64,000 nucleotides of DNA. Origin: Cryptomeria japonica. Taxonomy: Eukaryota > Streptophyta > Pinopsida > Cupressales > Cupressaceae. Each line of letters begins with the position of its first letter. Positions within the stretch are counted from its first letter, which is position 1. The notes beneath the pieces are model-generated. The model did no database searches. It had not been told where the DNA came from and saw nothing but the letters and a program-made list of their open reading frames with translations. The stretch spans positions 373,200,998 to 373,264,997 of the forward strand of contig NC_081407.1 in NCBI RefSeq assembly GCF_030272615.1, in the 5' to 3' direction. A program made the translations under genes and the position numbers. This document shows, piece by piece, positions 12,145 to 24,639 of the stretch.

Positions 12145-12820
12145 TATACACAACTAATTTCCTCTAAACAACATCTCATCTTGAATGAAATAGTCCAGTC
12201 ACTTACTCATATCCACTACAACAGGTTCTATGTAAGCTCTCCAAGGTTCTGCAAAATCTGAGTCGTCCTCATACAAGTTCTTCAATTCCTCAAAACCCAA
12301 TACTTTTATTCTCATCTCTATCAGCAAATTCCTCCTTCTGCTCAGGGAACTAGTAACTTTATTTGACTTCCCACTTCTATGCTTCAAAACAAAAGTGTAA
12401 CTCTACGAGTGCTCTACCCATCTCATGTGTCTTTGATTCAACTTACGGTGACTGTTCAAATTTTTGCAAAGCTTGATGATCGGTATACAACACAAACTCC
12501 TTAGTCAACAAATAATGTCTCCACTTCTTCAATGCTTGAATTATGGGATAAAATTCCTATTCATACATTGAATACCTCCTCCTTGCATCATTCAATTTCT
12601 TGCTGAAATAAGCTACTGGTCTTCCCTCTTGACTCAACACTGCTCCAATTGCATTCCCACTTGCATCACAGTCTTCTTGAAAGACTTCAATTAAAATCCG
12701 GTAAATCCAACATAGGCTACTCTGTCACCTTTTTCTTCAACAATTCAAAGCTCCTATTTGCTCTTATTTTCCACTTCAAATCCTTTCTATCTCCTCTCAT
12801 TGTTTTTGTCATAGGGTTGT
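12145..12820 (-). pseudogene. Element A RNase H region
   Basis: Minus-strand translation gives PMTKTMRGDRKDLKW, then [40 protein letters not shown] and FVLYTDHQAL, the typical Ty3 RNase H order. It ends in the linker HRSGKSNKV..LSRRRNLL, which precedes integrase. Stops and frameshifts occur at about 12690, 12555 and 12460. The connection to RT is cut by the solo LTR at 12821-13938. Confidence 0.85.
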
Positions 12821-13938
12821 TGTATACACATAAAAATAGCTATGAGCAATTAAATATATATTTTATATTTATTTAATAATTATTCTTCTATTAAATAGTT
12901 AATTTAAAAAGATTAATTTATTTAATTCATTTCATGTCTTTCTATTAATTAATTTAATTGAAACATTTATTAATTAATTCATTTATCCTTTTCTTCTTAT
13001 CACTCAATTAAATATCTAATATTTAATGGTTATTCCTCTATCCTATACTCTCAAATATTAAATGATTTCTAAATTATTTAATTTCATTTCCAACTCATCC
13101 TTCCATCTCCACTTCATCTTTCCTTTGCCAACTCATCCATCGTGTGGCTAAATTAATTCAACAAAATTAAAATAAATAAAACATAAATATTAGCCACTTA
13201 TCTTCAACTTCCAAAATAAATGAAATATTGTGTACGTACACATATTTTCTAACCTTCTTTTATATTCTCTCCAACATCCCTATATCTTAGGAAGGACTTG
13301 AGTCCACTTGTCCTCTCATGCCTAAATCTTCTCCAACCATCCCTAGATTCTCTCAGTCAACAACCCAGTTAAGGTGAGATGAGTGACACTTGTCTTCTCC
13401 TTCCCCCTTTCTCTCAACCTTCAGCTTTGCTCATAGCCATCCAAATTTGCAGATCTGATCATGACCGTTGATCTAGGCCACATCATCTTATCTTCTCAAA
13501 AGTCTATAAAAGTAGGAGTTTGAGTTGAGAAAGAGTTAGTCTTCAAGTGAGTTTTCAAGTTAACAATTTGAGTAAACTTATGCATCTGTGAGTTTTAATC
13601 TTGAAGCAATTAGCATTTTAGCATTTTCTCATTTAGCTTTAAATAATTTGCATTGCATATCATAGTATCAGTTAACTATCAATTATCAGTCCATTCTTCA
13701 TATGTCATCTTGGAAGCTATCAGTGCTTGTCTAAGAGCACATCATTTGCAACCAGGAACAATGGAGTTAGGACACAATGAGACTTAAATCATGAAGGTAA
13801 AAAATAATGTTTTTATTTTAATATTCATTTCATGTAGTTTCATTCGTTGAATTTGGATTTCATGTAGCATTTCCTTTGTATTTTGTGAAACTAACATGTT
13901 GCAGGTAGTATTCTGATGATGAAATTCAAGTTGACACA
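12821..13938 (+). mobile_element. Solo LTR H inserted in element A
   Basis: The stretch separates the RT sequence (RKFIRNF..IC at about 13944 and rightward) from the RNase H sequence (PMTKTM at about 12814 and leftward), which are contiguous in element B. It starts TGTATACACATAAAA, like the 5' end of LTR G (TGTAGACACCTAAAA), and shares AATTAAAT/TTTATTTA blocks with it. A TATA-like TCTATAAAAG lies at about 13501 on the plus strand. No coding sequence is present. The right boundary is approximate. Flanks GTTGT and TCTAC could be decayed copies of an original GCTAC duplication. Confidence 0.7.
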
Positions 13939-14700
13939 TCTACAAATTGAAATGAAATTTCTGATGAACTTTCGATAAAAACTAGCCAATCCATGAAATG
14001 ATCTTACCTCTCCAATGTTCTCTGGTGTAGGCCAATCAACAATTGCTCTTACTTTCTCAGGATCCATCTTCAATCCATCCACGGATATCACAAATCCCAA
14101 GTAAACTAACTCTTCCTTCATGAAAATGCACTTCTTAATATTTATCAACAACTTCTCTTCTCTCAACCTCTGCAAAACGTGTCTTACATGCAACATATGT
14201 TCCTCCTTTGTCTTACTGAAAATCAGAATGTCATCCAAGTACACAGTAACAAACTTACCCAAAAATTTCTTCAATACCTCATTCATCAATCTCATGAAAG
14301 TGCTTGGTGCAGTAGTCAGTCCAAAAGGCATCACCAACCACTCATATAGTCCTTCATTTATCGTGAACGTTGCCTTCCACTCATCTATTTCTCTGATTTT
14401 GATCTGATGGTATCCACTCTTCAAGCCTATCTTTGTTAATATCTGGCTCCACTCAAACAATCCATTATGTCATCCATCCAAGCAAAGGGAATCAATACTT
14501 CACTGTGATCTTGTTTATTTCTCTAGAATCAATACACATCCTCCATTCTCCATTCTTCTTAGGTGCTAACATTGTTGGAATTGCACAAGGACTCAAACTC
14601 TGTCAGATCAAACCTTTCCTCAACAACTCTTGCACTTGTTTATTTAACTCCTCATTCTCTGTCAGTGTCATTCAGTGTATTTCTTTATTAGGCAAACTAG
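13939..14700 (-). pseudogene. Element A reverse transcriptase
   Basis: The open stretch 13891-14460 contains RT palm motifs in order: [30 protein letters not shown], the catalytic [10 protein letters not shown], and [15 protein letters not shown] with the thumb [18 protein letters not shown]. The two catalytic Asp of YLDD are intact. To the right (14460-14700) the fingers are broken by stops. The last codons before 13891 are already outside the element (LTR H). The enzyme would have copied element RNA into cDNA. Confidence 0.9.
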
Positions 14701-15746
14701 CTCCAGGAATAGGTCCATGCAATGACTGATACTTCTCACATGGGGCAATTTGTCAGGTACATTATCTGAAATGATGTCTCCATACTCTATCAACAACTCT
14801 TTTATCTCTTTCATTAGTTCTTCTTCAAGCTCCAGATTCTCAGTCTTCTTAGCAATTAAGGAAAAGCACATATTCTCATGTATCATCCCATCCAGGAACT
14901 TCCCTCCATCAACTAGACAAATTTTGGCATTAGTAAAAACTTAACTCTTCACGAGCTCCTCCAAAGGCAACAAGATATGTTTCTCCCCATTAGCCAAAAC
15001 AATATATATATTCCTTCTCCCATCATGCATCACTTGCCTATCATACTACCAAGGTCTACCCAATGATATATGTCATACATCCATAGGCATAATATCACAT
15101 AAAATTTCATCACGATAAGCTCCAATCTTCAATTTTACCAAACATTGTTCACTTACTAATACCTTATGCTCATCTTAAATCCATGTTATTTGATAGGACT
15201 TAGGGTGTTTCATCCTCTCCAAATTCAACTTAGTCCCTATTTCTTTTGAAACAAGGTTACTAGTACTAAAACTGTCAATTATAACTTTACAACACTTACC
15301 AACTACTTTGCATCTTGTCTTGAACAAATTCTTCCTCTGCAAGGGCTCTTGCTCTCCTCTGGTATGATATAATTCTCTCCTCATCATCATAAACTCTTCA
15401 TCCTCTAATCTATTACTTGATTCAGTAGGTTCCTCTTCTGCCAAGGCTTCTCTCCCACTGTTCTCTATCTTCTTGCATTCAAAGGCATGATGTCCTTCTC
15501 CTTCGCATTTAAAGCAGGTTCCTCTAAGCACTCTCTTTTCTTGTCTTTTTTCTTCCTTCCCATAACCCTCACTCTGGTAACCTTCATTTTCTTTCTTCCA
15601 GTAAAAAATTCTATCATCTCTCTGGTACATACTACCATCTTGGCTAACTTCTTTGTCCTTATTCTAATCTGCACAGGTTCCTCAACCTCCGATATAGGAT
15701 CTTCCTCCCTGAAATCTTTCGCCTCTTCCTCGCTACTTCTGTTCAT
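14668..15746 (-). pseudogene. Element A Gag zinc knuckle, aspartic protease and linker
   Basis: The frame 15175-15630 carries an intact CCHC zinc knuckle (CFKCEGEGHHAFEC, C-x2-C-x4-H-x4-C) followed by the protease active-site region CKVIIDSFSTSNLVSKE. The glycine of the usual D-S-G triplet is Phe here, so the protease is probably inactive even apart from the stops. Further on, LGRPW and YDRQVMHDGRRNIY are readable between stops (about 15000-15060). The frame 14668-14886 gives the protease-RT linker IIS.NVPDKLPHVRSISHCMDL. Confidence 0.85.
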
Positions 15747-15843
15747 GTCTTTTATTCAACTTCTCTTTCGCCTTCAAGGCATATTGATAGGCTTCTTCAA
15801 CACTCTACAACTTGATCAAACTAAGTTCATCTTCTATCGACAT

Positions 15844-16416
15844 CTACAATCCATTCAAATATCGAGTAACTTGTTCAACCTCATCATCAACGTGTCTAGA
15901 TCTAACATTCAACTTGTAGAATGCTTCAATATACTCCTTTACACTAGTTTCCTTTTGCTTTAGGTTTCGCAACTTCCAGAATAGATTCACTTGATAGTCG
16001 GCAGGCAAGAACTTCGATTTCAATTTACTAACCATCCACTCCCACAATTTGATCTTTTCTTTACCTCTTCTCTGTCGGTCTACCTGCAAATGTTCCCACC
16101 AAAGAGACGCATGATCTTTCAACCTAGTATAGGCATATTTCACCTTCCATTCTTTTGCGATGTTCTCAAAATCAAAATACTTTTCCATCTCTGAGATCCA
16201 ATCCATCAATTCATCTGAATCCAACTTGCCATCATAATCTGGTGGGGTAAAATATGGTTTGGTGTTTTCTCTACTTAAAAGCCTCAAGAACCTCTCTTCT
16301 TTTGAATCAATCATCGGTTGATTTTCTACTGCTTCTCCTGCCTCAACTTCTCCTTCATCATCGCTCACATCTTCAATATGTCGACCTCGTCTCTGGGTCG
16401 TTTCATTAGCTTCCAA
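15844..16416 (-). pseudogene. Element A Gag, N-terminal part
   Basis: A 190-codon frame begins MEANETTQRRGRHIEDVSDDE, an acidic N-terminus, and contains the retrotransposon Gag core: PPDYDGKLDSDELMDWI, KVKYAYTRL, HASLWWEHLQVDRQR and KLKSKFLPADYQ. It stops at a TAG after YLNGL, but homology continues in the same strand (ELSLIKLQSVEEAYQYALKA) before the zinc knuckle, so this is one Gag broken by point mutations. The start is supported by position: it lies about 185 bp downstream of the primer-binding site. The relative in element B shares most of these blocks. Confidence 0.9.
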
Positions 16417-16600
16417 TCAGGCTGCAATTCCTCTCAACATTTCCATCACTCCAAGGTCTGTATTTCCACGTGCTCCACCACCTCTAGCATTTATTCATGC
16501 CATCTTCACACAAGTCCTCTACAGTTGCGGGTTGAATCCTCAATTCTGCCACCTCACAACAAAAATATTATAGGACTCTTCATCTCCGAAATGAAATCTC

Positions 16601-16612
16601 GCTCTAATACCA
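16601..16612 (-). promoter_or_regulatory. Primer-binding site of element A (initiator tRNA-Met type)
   Basis: The minus strand reads TGGTATTAGAGC, one mismatch from the TGGTATCAGAGC typical of plant elements primed by initiator tRNA-Met. It lies 2 nt inside the LTR end. Confidence 0.9.
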
Positions 16613-16614
16613 CT

Positions 16615-17399
16615 TGGTGCAGTAACGGTTAGGAGGGTCCTCAAGGAGAATATTCTGGATCGTGTAGCAAATAAAACACAACATAATCAATACAATGTGA
16701 TGGAGGCAATGCAAGAATCAGTTTTAATGTATCATAGAAATTAATTACAAACTGTTGGCAATATTTGGGCTCATAGATTTGGCTCACGGGCCTTACTACA
16801 AAACATGCATGTTATACAACATTCGACTCAAGCAAGACAGCGAGCCAACTTCAAAACTCCTAATCCTCAAATCTAACTTCTTTGTTCTGAAAACTTTATC
16901 TACATGCTTAATTACATTGATTTATATTATCAAGGATGATCTGCGTTGGCCCAAGATGAAACAAATACCGATAAACAAGATGAAACGTGTAAAACAACAA
17001 GGTCGGCCTCCGCCAAGCAGATCCCTATGAAAAATCCAAAGGATGAAGTGTGGACCTAAGAGGGGTCAATCACACACTAAGGAACATTGGAAATAACAAG
17101 ATAAGGCTCCACAAGCATCAACAATAGCAAATAGGTCTAGGCGGCTCCGATACATAGGGAAAAAACAGTCTCATATTTAGGAAGCGATAACTTGTCAGAA
17201 ACAAGATCCAAACATCCCACGAACCAAGGATAAGACTGATGAACAAGTCCACGAACCAAATCCAGCTCTGCAACATCCGATGAGAAAACATAAAGAAATG
17301 TTGAAAGAAATACTTAAACTGCAAAATAAGAAACAAATTGAAAGAAAAATGTTTTTGGTTGATGCAAGATTTCCAAGAACCAGGGATGCTCCTACATCA
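16615..17399 (-). repeat. 5' LTR of element A
   Basis: The 785-bp LTR begins TGGTGCAG and ends TACATCA on the plus strand, and in element orientation begins TGATGTAGGAGCATCC. That start matches the start of the element B LTR at 54361. The copy carries one 21-bp unit where the 3' LTR has five. Confidence 0.9.
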
Positions 17400-17404
17400 A
17401 GAAG

Positions 17405-18312
17405 AGTTCTTAAAAGAACCCTTCTTAAAGGTGTGTTGTTGCAAGCCCAACATCTGAAAAGACCCTTTAACCTTACTATATGTTGCCAATTCCCTTTCCA
17501 AGACTACCAGAACTATATCATCCTGCATAAAATCACTATCCTCACCTGTAGCACATAAAACCTGACCATGTGAAGATTCCTAATGATTGTGTGGGCCCTA
17601 CATAGGAGGAATAACTTGACCAGTCCCCTGCCCTTGCTTAGAATTAGTACCCAAATTAGAAACCCCTAAAGCACCATCAACTGGGTTCCCTTCTTCCAAA
17701 TCTAAGGTATCCAAAACCTCAAACCAATTGAAACTCTCATCTATCTGTCTATCTCTGAAGGGTCTTTTCTACCCCCCATCCCTTTGCCCAAAGCTTCACA
17801 GGAACAAAATTGTCCTTATCTAGAGCACCATCCTTAACAGGGGACTTTCCTTTATCCCCCTTATCCAAATTCAAACATGGCCCTAGAGAAAAAGTATTAG
17901 GTGTAGAATTTTCATTAGCCCTAGGACATTGTCTTTGAATATGACCATACTCATGGCAACTCTGATAGTGGAAAGGAAGAGACTTATAATCCAACTGTTG
18001 GACCCAGGAGGAACAACCTAGACAAATTTCCATAGAATATGGCAAAGGATTATTCAAATCAATCTCAACACAAATACGAGCAAAAGAAATCACCTTTCTA
18101 TCAAAGGTTTGTTGAGAAATTGCAGTCGGTTTTCCAAGCAAAGGTGCAATCAATTGGAAAATATCTTCTCTCCAAAACTCCAACAGAAGGTGAGGCAGAC
18201 AAACCCAAACAAGAACCCTCGAAGGTAATTCTTCAATCGAATTGAAACCCACATGCCAGGGTTTCAAAAACAAACCCACATGGTTATAAAAATACCCCCC
18301 CCTCCAAAACAT
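17405..18312 (-). pseudogene. L1-type LINE ORF1 (DUF4283-like nucleic-acid-binding protein), 5'-truncated
   Basis: The frame 17749-18312 gives YFYNHVGLFLKPWHVGF, VLVWVCLPHLLLEFWRED, KVISFARICVEIDLNNPLP and a zinc knuckle CHEYGHIQRQCP. This is the standard N-terminal domain plus knuckle of plant LINE ORF1 proteins, which coat LINE RNA. The first Cys of the knuckle is replaced by Tyr (FHYQSC), so zinc binding is likely lost. The sequence down to 17405 should be the ORF1 C-terminus but has stops. The 5' end is cut at about 18312. Together with 8946-9931 it makes one LINE, split by element A. Confidence 0.85.
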
Positions 18313-19085
18313 GGTTTCTATTTGCTATGCTAGAAAAAACAACCATAAAATAAGTATTCGCAACCAACAATTTCCCATTTCATACAATTATGTTCTAACT
18401 CTTTTTATTTATCAGTAAAATTTATGTTTGCAATTGAACTTTGTTGATGGAGGTCAACATCTCATTTTAATTATCATATAAAAACAAACTAAATTATAGA
18501 CAACCACAATTAAAAACTTTAAAATTTATATTATTTGTTAAGCTCTTTGTGAGACAAAATAATATATTTAATACTTTGTCACCTTTCTAATCTAATTTTC
18601 CTCTCCATCTCTTTGACAATTAATATTTTTCATGAAATATCAAATGAAAGGCATTGCAATGACCAAACCGTCATAACAAAACCATATGAAAGGCAGGGTG
18701 GCCATCAAATTCCAGAACTGTATCAATTTTATTTGACTAAACATTTATTGATTTCAAAGTTTCATATTTCTTGTCATGGTTCAATTTTGCAATGCACAAT
18801 ATTGATCATATGTTTGAATCAATCTTTTCAAATTATAATTGTTGATTCCCACCATTTGTTAAAACAATCAACTAATTTAGAACCCATTTGTGTAACAATT
18901 CATTATCTCTTGGTGTTTAAAGATATTCAGTTGTGCATTAAAATCATCATCAAATAATCATTCACATCTACAAGGACTACTTTAAAATATTTGAATTTAT
19001 AGCTTTTAAAAGAAAAATACTTTTATCTAAATTACTTGTATATTTTTCTATTATTTTAAGATCTTTGTCATGAACGTCATATTGA
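18313..19085. other. Intergenic AT-rich DNA, no gene seen
   Basis: No motif, repeat boundary or long frame was recognised. Confidence 0.5.
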
Positions 19086-19450
19086 TGTTGGATATTGCTA
19101 CTGCTAGGATATGTTATTGTCATTGATGTTAACATATTCCTGTATTTTGGTGTTGTAGAGAAATATTTTAGCGATCCGGTGATTACAGTGAGTTGATCTG
19201 ATTGGTTTACATGTTTAGGATGTTGAATCAACTAGATATATCTCATTCTTTATTGATTCCATGATGCTATGTGATGATTTGGTCGATTTGTGGATTCTGG
19301 TATGGAGACTGGTTTTCTATGTTCAGTGTTGCAGTGTTCCGGTGTTTGATCTGTTGTGCTCTAGTATGATCATATCTTGTGTTGTGGATTTGTGAGAGAG
19401 TTTGGGATGCTTGTGTGTATCTTCATTTCAAATGGTTCGTGATTTGGTGT
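19086..19450 (+). mobile_element. Copia-like solo LTR, left part
   Basis: The stretch starts TGTTGGATATTG at 19086. The LTR resumes right of element C at about 26263 and ends TTTCCAACA at 27289, so the termini are inverted (TGTTGGA / TTCCAACA). The two parts total about 1.39 kb. No internal coding sequence or TGGTATCAGAG primer site follows, hence solo LTR. Confidence 0.6.
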
Positions 19451-20605
19451 TGTAAAGTGGAAAATTGGATCCTAGTGACTCCCCACCTAGGAGAGAGAAA
19501 GGAATTCACGAGGATGATTTCCACTTGGAGAAACTCTACATTCAAAAGAGGGGCTTGAATCCACTAGAACCAAATCCGAGGGAAACAAGGACGTGAATTC
19601 CAAGTGGATTGCAAGGGTTGAAGTGTGATTTACCCTCTTTTGTAAATGAGAAAGTTGACTTGTTGACTATGCGGAAAAGAGAGAGGAAATGAGTGAAATG
19701 AGGAGCTACTAGTTCGGGATCACGTTGTAACTTCAGATCTGAGCTAATTAGACTGATACAGATCTGCCCTGCAAATTTAGAGAAAAGTCGTCGGGACCGT
19801 GGTGAGAATGTACATGATCCTCCAAAAAATCCGCGAAATGAAAAGGGTTCTTTCATCTCTGCAAATGAAACCCAAACCTGTAATTATAGTTGCGCACCTG
19901 CAACCTACACACAAAAAAGAGAGGAAAAGGGGGTTGTGGATAGGGGTTTACCTCAGTCAAACCCTGGTTGAGGAATTAACCTTGAAAGAAAGTAATTGCA
20001 AATGCTCGAATGTAAACAATGGAAACGTATACCTTGTAGATCTACAACTTGTTGACAATGGTTGCTTTTCTTTTTTAATGTAATCACAAGTGTCATACGA
20101 AATGGCATGTAACGTGACAAAACCCTAACACACACACATGCTTGCAAGTGAATGTTGTAATGTTGCTCCAATGGATGAATGAAGAAGACTTGAATGCTTG
20201 AATGCTTGATGACGACCTTGAAATCCCATATCTTATCCTTATGCCTATCCTCCTCCCCCAAATGAGGGAATTTAATCCCCTTTTATACATGCCTCAAGGA
20301 TTAATTTTCAACCACTGAAGGCCAATAAAGAGGAATTACAAACCCCGAAGGCAAATTATGCATAGGAGACCGGGAAGACCTAACTTAGGACCACCCTAAG
20401 GGGTGGGAACAGGGGCACCACGCCCCTATCCTGCCCTATTTTGGGACCCAGACAGGGTCTAAAGCAGCCACAGGTCTTGAAGGAGGAAGGGTGAAGGGGT
20501 GAGAATGCAAAAAAAAGGTCTTGTTTAGGGAAGAAGATGTCTTCACCAAGGTGAGGACCTAAAATGTGGTTAAAATTGCAGAGGTCACAATTTGATGACA
20601 CTATA
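19451..20605 (-). repeat. 3' LTR of element C
   Basis: Begins TGTAAAGTGGAAAATTGGATCC and ends GACACTATA, where the right copy has GACACTACA. It is followed at once by the polypurine tract. Confidence 0.9.
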
Positions 20606-20623
20606 TTTAGCCCCCACTTAAAC
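20606..20623 (-). promoter_or_regulatory. Polypurine tract of element C
   Basis: The minus strand reads TTTAAGTGGGGGCTAAA directly before the 3' LTR. The same GTGGGGGCTAAA occurs at the same place in elements D (34082) and E (41407, 49306). Confidence 0.85.
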
Positions 20624-21315
20624 GAGAGTATGGCCTACGCCAATACTATCGGTAAAGTAGAATAAAAGGAAAGATGAAGATGAGGGAAGTGGAGCAATAC
20701 CACAGGGAGTATAAGACGTCACTAATATTGAGGAGAAAAAAGCCCCCAATCTTAGGGTCTCAACTCACGCCAACATACGCAAGAGAACACAAAATAGGAA
20801 CAAGACACACAAAACAAAGACAAAGTGCAAAAGACACACGACAAGAACAAGACACGAGATGACAAACCAACTAGCCGAAGAGACCTTGATACTCAGATGT
20901 CTCAACAACTAATCAGGACACAAAGACCAATGCCATCACATAAACACAAACAATCACATAAAAGAGCAAAGGTGACATCATCCATGAACCATCAATAAAC
21001 TATGAGTTCGTGAGAGGAAGAAGAGGGAGAACATGAATACACACTTTGGTGATCCATGAGAAGAAAGGTGAAAAAGAGAGAAACCATGGACGTCTCACCC
21101 CTAAAACTAGGTGATCCATGGAGAGAAGGACATGGAAAATCTTGCCCCTCGAGCCTTTCTAGGTGATCCATGTAAAGAGAGAGAATGAGATCACCGTTAG
21201 TTCCACTCAGCCTCATGCGGGTGTGTGCAAGTGAGGTTCAAAGCACCTCATAGGAGTCTATGCTTGAGTACACTACAATATGTATAGAATGTATAGTACA
21301 AGGGTCAAGAAATGT

Positions 21316-21640
21316 GTGACATCCTGCTCTAAGAGTTTATGCTCTGGTTCCGAGAATAATCACCCTGCATAAGAGAAAAGTGGCGTCATCTGGCTCTAAG
21401 AGTCTATGCTTTGGTTTCGAGAATGGCCCATTTTACAAGAAAAGAAGAAGTGAAGACATCTTGCTCTAAGAGTTTGTGCTCTAGATCCAAGAATGACCCA
21501 TTGTACAAGAGAAAAGTGACAACATCTTGCTCTAAGAGGCTTCCCTCTAGTTCCAAGAATGTCCCACTGTACAAGAAAAGTGATGAAACCTTGCTCTAAG
21601 AGGCCACCCTCTAGTTCCAAGAATGTCTCACTGTACAATG
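21316..21640 (-). repeat. Tandem repeat of about 60-70 bp x 5 in element C
   Basis: Five units share CTCTAAGAG, then GCTCTRGTTCCGAGAAT or a variant, then CCAYTGTACAAGA. The CTCTAAGAG starts are near 21328, 21394, 21463, 21522 and 21592. Element D has two units of the same repeat (34856-34985). Confidence 0.8.
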
Positions 21641-23049
21641 CATGAGAGAAGTATAGTACAAAGGAGCAGTGTGGGTGCCCCCCCCTTAAGATGTCAACAT
21701 AGGGTAATGTTGATATCTTAAGGAAATAAGAACAAGGATACCTACCTTCATCACAAAGAAGATATATGTTATGCAACAATGTCATAAATCCAAGCAAGAG
21801 AGGGAATACTCTTCAAGCAAGGATAAGATAGTTGAAAAGAGATATCTTGTTGTAAGTGTAAAGGTGATCCTTGGAGGAGAAGAGATCTTTGTTCAAAAGA
21901 CATCTACCCCAAGAGGAGTTGTTTTAGACAAATATAACATCTTCTAGAACAAATCAAAGGAGAGAACAAGAATGCAATCCTTCCTCCTATTCCTAGGTGA
22001 AAGGGATTCTTGATGAGGGATGACTCACTTTTAGCCCCAAAAGGGATGGGTGAATTTATCATAGATGTACATTACCAAGTGTAAAAGAGGTCATAGTCAA
22101 GGAATAACAGTTCTTGTATAAGAGAGAATCCTTGAGCCAATAAACAACAACCGTGCACAAGGAATGACATCAAGTAATATAACTCACATTATCCACTTAA
22201 TAGAGCAAAGTGGAGTCCTAGAGAAAGAGAGAGAGAAGGATCATTGCCCCCCCAAGCTAAGGGACAATGAGAAGAGATTACACAATCTACTAGAGAGAGA
22301 TTAGACATAAGAAAATGTACAATGAGCTTACATGAACACATGTAAGAAAAGACATCAATAAATGTAAAATACATGTCTCAATAAGTGGTAATCTTCAAAA
22401 GTAAGAGAGAGAAAGCATCATATATTCCCCAAGGGGGATTAATCATAAAAGCATACCATTGTAAGAAATGATAATCACATATGAAAAATGCAGCCCCTAA
22501 AGGAAATAATGATAAATGAGAAATAAAGAAAGGGAAAGGAGTGAAAATCCTTGCCCCCCAAGTGAGGAGAACAAGGAGAAACATTGCACATTTTCTGATG
22601 GTGATTAGTTTCAAGTGATATGTCGTCCTAGTGGAACAAATCCTTTCAATGAAGGGATACATACTTCTCAAGAGATCATTCCCTGCTAAGGGGCATATCA
22701 TACTTGCAAATAATCGAAACCATAGAAGAGGTAAGATTTCCAAGAGAATGAAGGAAAGAGAAAAATTACAGTACTCATTAAATATGGCCTGCTCCAAGCA
22801 AAGAAGAAAACCAAAGAACAATTATATGCTCACATAAGAATAACCCTATGCAAGAAAAGAGATCTAATAATGAATAATGCACAAAGATAGAGATAAATGT
22901 ATAGAAAGAAGAAGAAAAAATGGACTTCATGTAGTTGCCCCAAAGCATGTTAAAGTTAAACAATGCCACCACTAATGATAAAGAGCCCCCGTTAAATGGG
23001 TTAATTATTCCATAGGCTGAAGAGCAACATGAAGGGAAAAGAAGTGCAA

Positions 23050-24459
23050 AGGCACTATGTTTTTACCAAGAAATACAACTAGATCTGTTGTGAGACAAAT
23101 TTGTGCAAGATCATATTGCATTTGAACAAATTTCTTAAATGCATAACATTTTCCAAGAGAATGTGAATATGAATCATGAAAATGAAATATTCAATACCTT
23201 TCACTTGCTTAAGATTTTTGTTTTTATTTTGAGGAGGAAAGGAAATGTGCCTGTAATATTTCAATCTCCAATAGATTCTTGCAGCTAATCTGTCAAGATG
23301 ATAAATATCGTCTTGACATAAAGGAGAGGGATTTTTAGAAGAAGAAGTTTCATTATCCATAATTCTAATTTTGCCACTATTTATGCCATCTTAAATAGAT
23401 TTTTGAAAATCAGAGCAATCATCAGCATTATGGTCATGGGTTTGATGAAATGAACAAAAAGGACACTTTGAGGAAGAAGCATTCTTGTGGGCTCTCTTGA
23501 TTTGTTGTTTTTGAAGGTAATCTTTAAAGTTTTGAAGTCAAAGGAATTCATCCATAGAAAGAGGGGTACTACTTCCTACGCCTCTTGTAGTAGTTTGTGT
23601 AGGAGGATTTACAGGTACACAAATTCCATGCTCAAATTTCCCAATTCCTTGTCCTTTAAAACCTTGTTATGTAATTATATGAAAGCCACAACTATAAGAA
23701 TGTTGCAATTGACTAAATGGAGGAACAAGATCATAAATTTCTTTGAAATCTGATATGTAAGGAGGTAGAAAAGGATTTGTAGATGAAGGAGGAGTATCAT
23801 GTGAAATGACAATCTCTTTGCCTTTGTCAAGCTTATCCTTTTTGGAAAATTGGGGAAGAACATATTCATCATCTAAAAGCTCAGTTTTAGTTATCTCTAT
23901 GCGAGGGGAAAGGTCGTGAATAAAATGCATGACATCATCCTCCCTACATATACTTTGATGTTGAAGATAGGTCTTAGGAGAATAAGGAGGATCTAAAGAT
24001 GTAAGAATGTTGATGTTTTGATTTTCCCCCCCTTTCTCAAGGATATGTGTATGAGAAGAAGATGTATCCATATTACTTTCCAATGCTTGCTATTTTTTAG
24101 AGAGGTCATTGGTTATAGCATTAAGTCTCATCTCATTCACACGAGATACCCTAGGAGAGGTACAAGGGTTAAGGTTTGTATTGTTAGGATCTACAAAATA
24201 TTTAAGGTGATTAACATAGTAAATGCATTTTGTTAACAACATCACCATAATGCAACATAAATGATACATGAAAGCTTTGAGATTTAATTGAAAAGGAAAT
24301 AATTTGGAAATCCTAACAACACAATATGTGCTATCAATAAAGAGAAGCAACATGAAATGAAATAAACTCTTATTTGAATCATGATTGTAGTAAATATATG
24401 CAAAAAACAATGTAATCACATGTGAAAGAGCAAGTAAATCCAATTGATTAATTGCCATT
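23050..24459 (-). pseudogene. Element C Gag-like remnant with CCHH knuckle
   Basis: The open frame 23667-24083 encodes a polar segment without known motif. A stop-ridden stretch around 23400-23480 reads CPFCSFHQTHDHNADDC, a knuckle of form C-x2-H-x4-H-x4-C. The same knuckle form is seen in the Gag of element E (FCQFHRQPGHDTEKC) and is typical of Tat/Athila-type Ty3 Gag proteins. The rest (23079-23360 and 24090-24458) is broken. I could not align a protease or polymerase. Confidence 0.6.
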
Positions 24460-24639
24460 AAAAGTCTCTTAAGTGAAATCTGAATTTGTTGGAAAAGAAG
24501 ATCTAAAATTAGGACCTTTCTATGAAAATTAATTTTAAGATTTGAATTTGATGAATTTTGAATTTGTGTTTGACCTTAGAGAGTGTTAAAATTGATAAAG
24601 TATGCTGATTTTTTGGATCTGAGCAGAAAAATATAGTCA

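Larger units (their letters stand above)
9937..17399 (-). mobile_element. Element A: full-length Ty3 chromovirus, decayed
   Basis: Two LTRs (9937-10827 and 16615-17399) in direct orientation flank gag, zinc knuckle, protease, RT, RNase H, integrase and chromodomain sequence on the minus strand. This order (integrase after RT/RNase H) defines Ty3 elements, and the chromodomain places it among the chromoviruses. The primer-binding site matches initiator tRNA-Met. The 5 bp outside the LTRs are AAAAG (9932-9936) and AGAAG (17400-17404), compatible with a decayed target-site duplication. The flanking DNA on both sides is LINE, so the element is nested in a LINE. Many frameshifts and stops show that it is dead. 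Element B is a relative in the opposite orientation. Confidence 0.9.

Noticed and set aside
15487-15963. 158-codon hydrophobic plus-strand frame resembling a membrane protein
   Set aside because: It is antisense to the Gag of element A, whose Lys/Glu-rich coding gives Phe/Leu/Ser-rich antisense frames.
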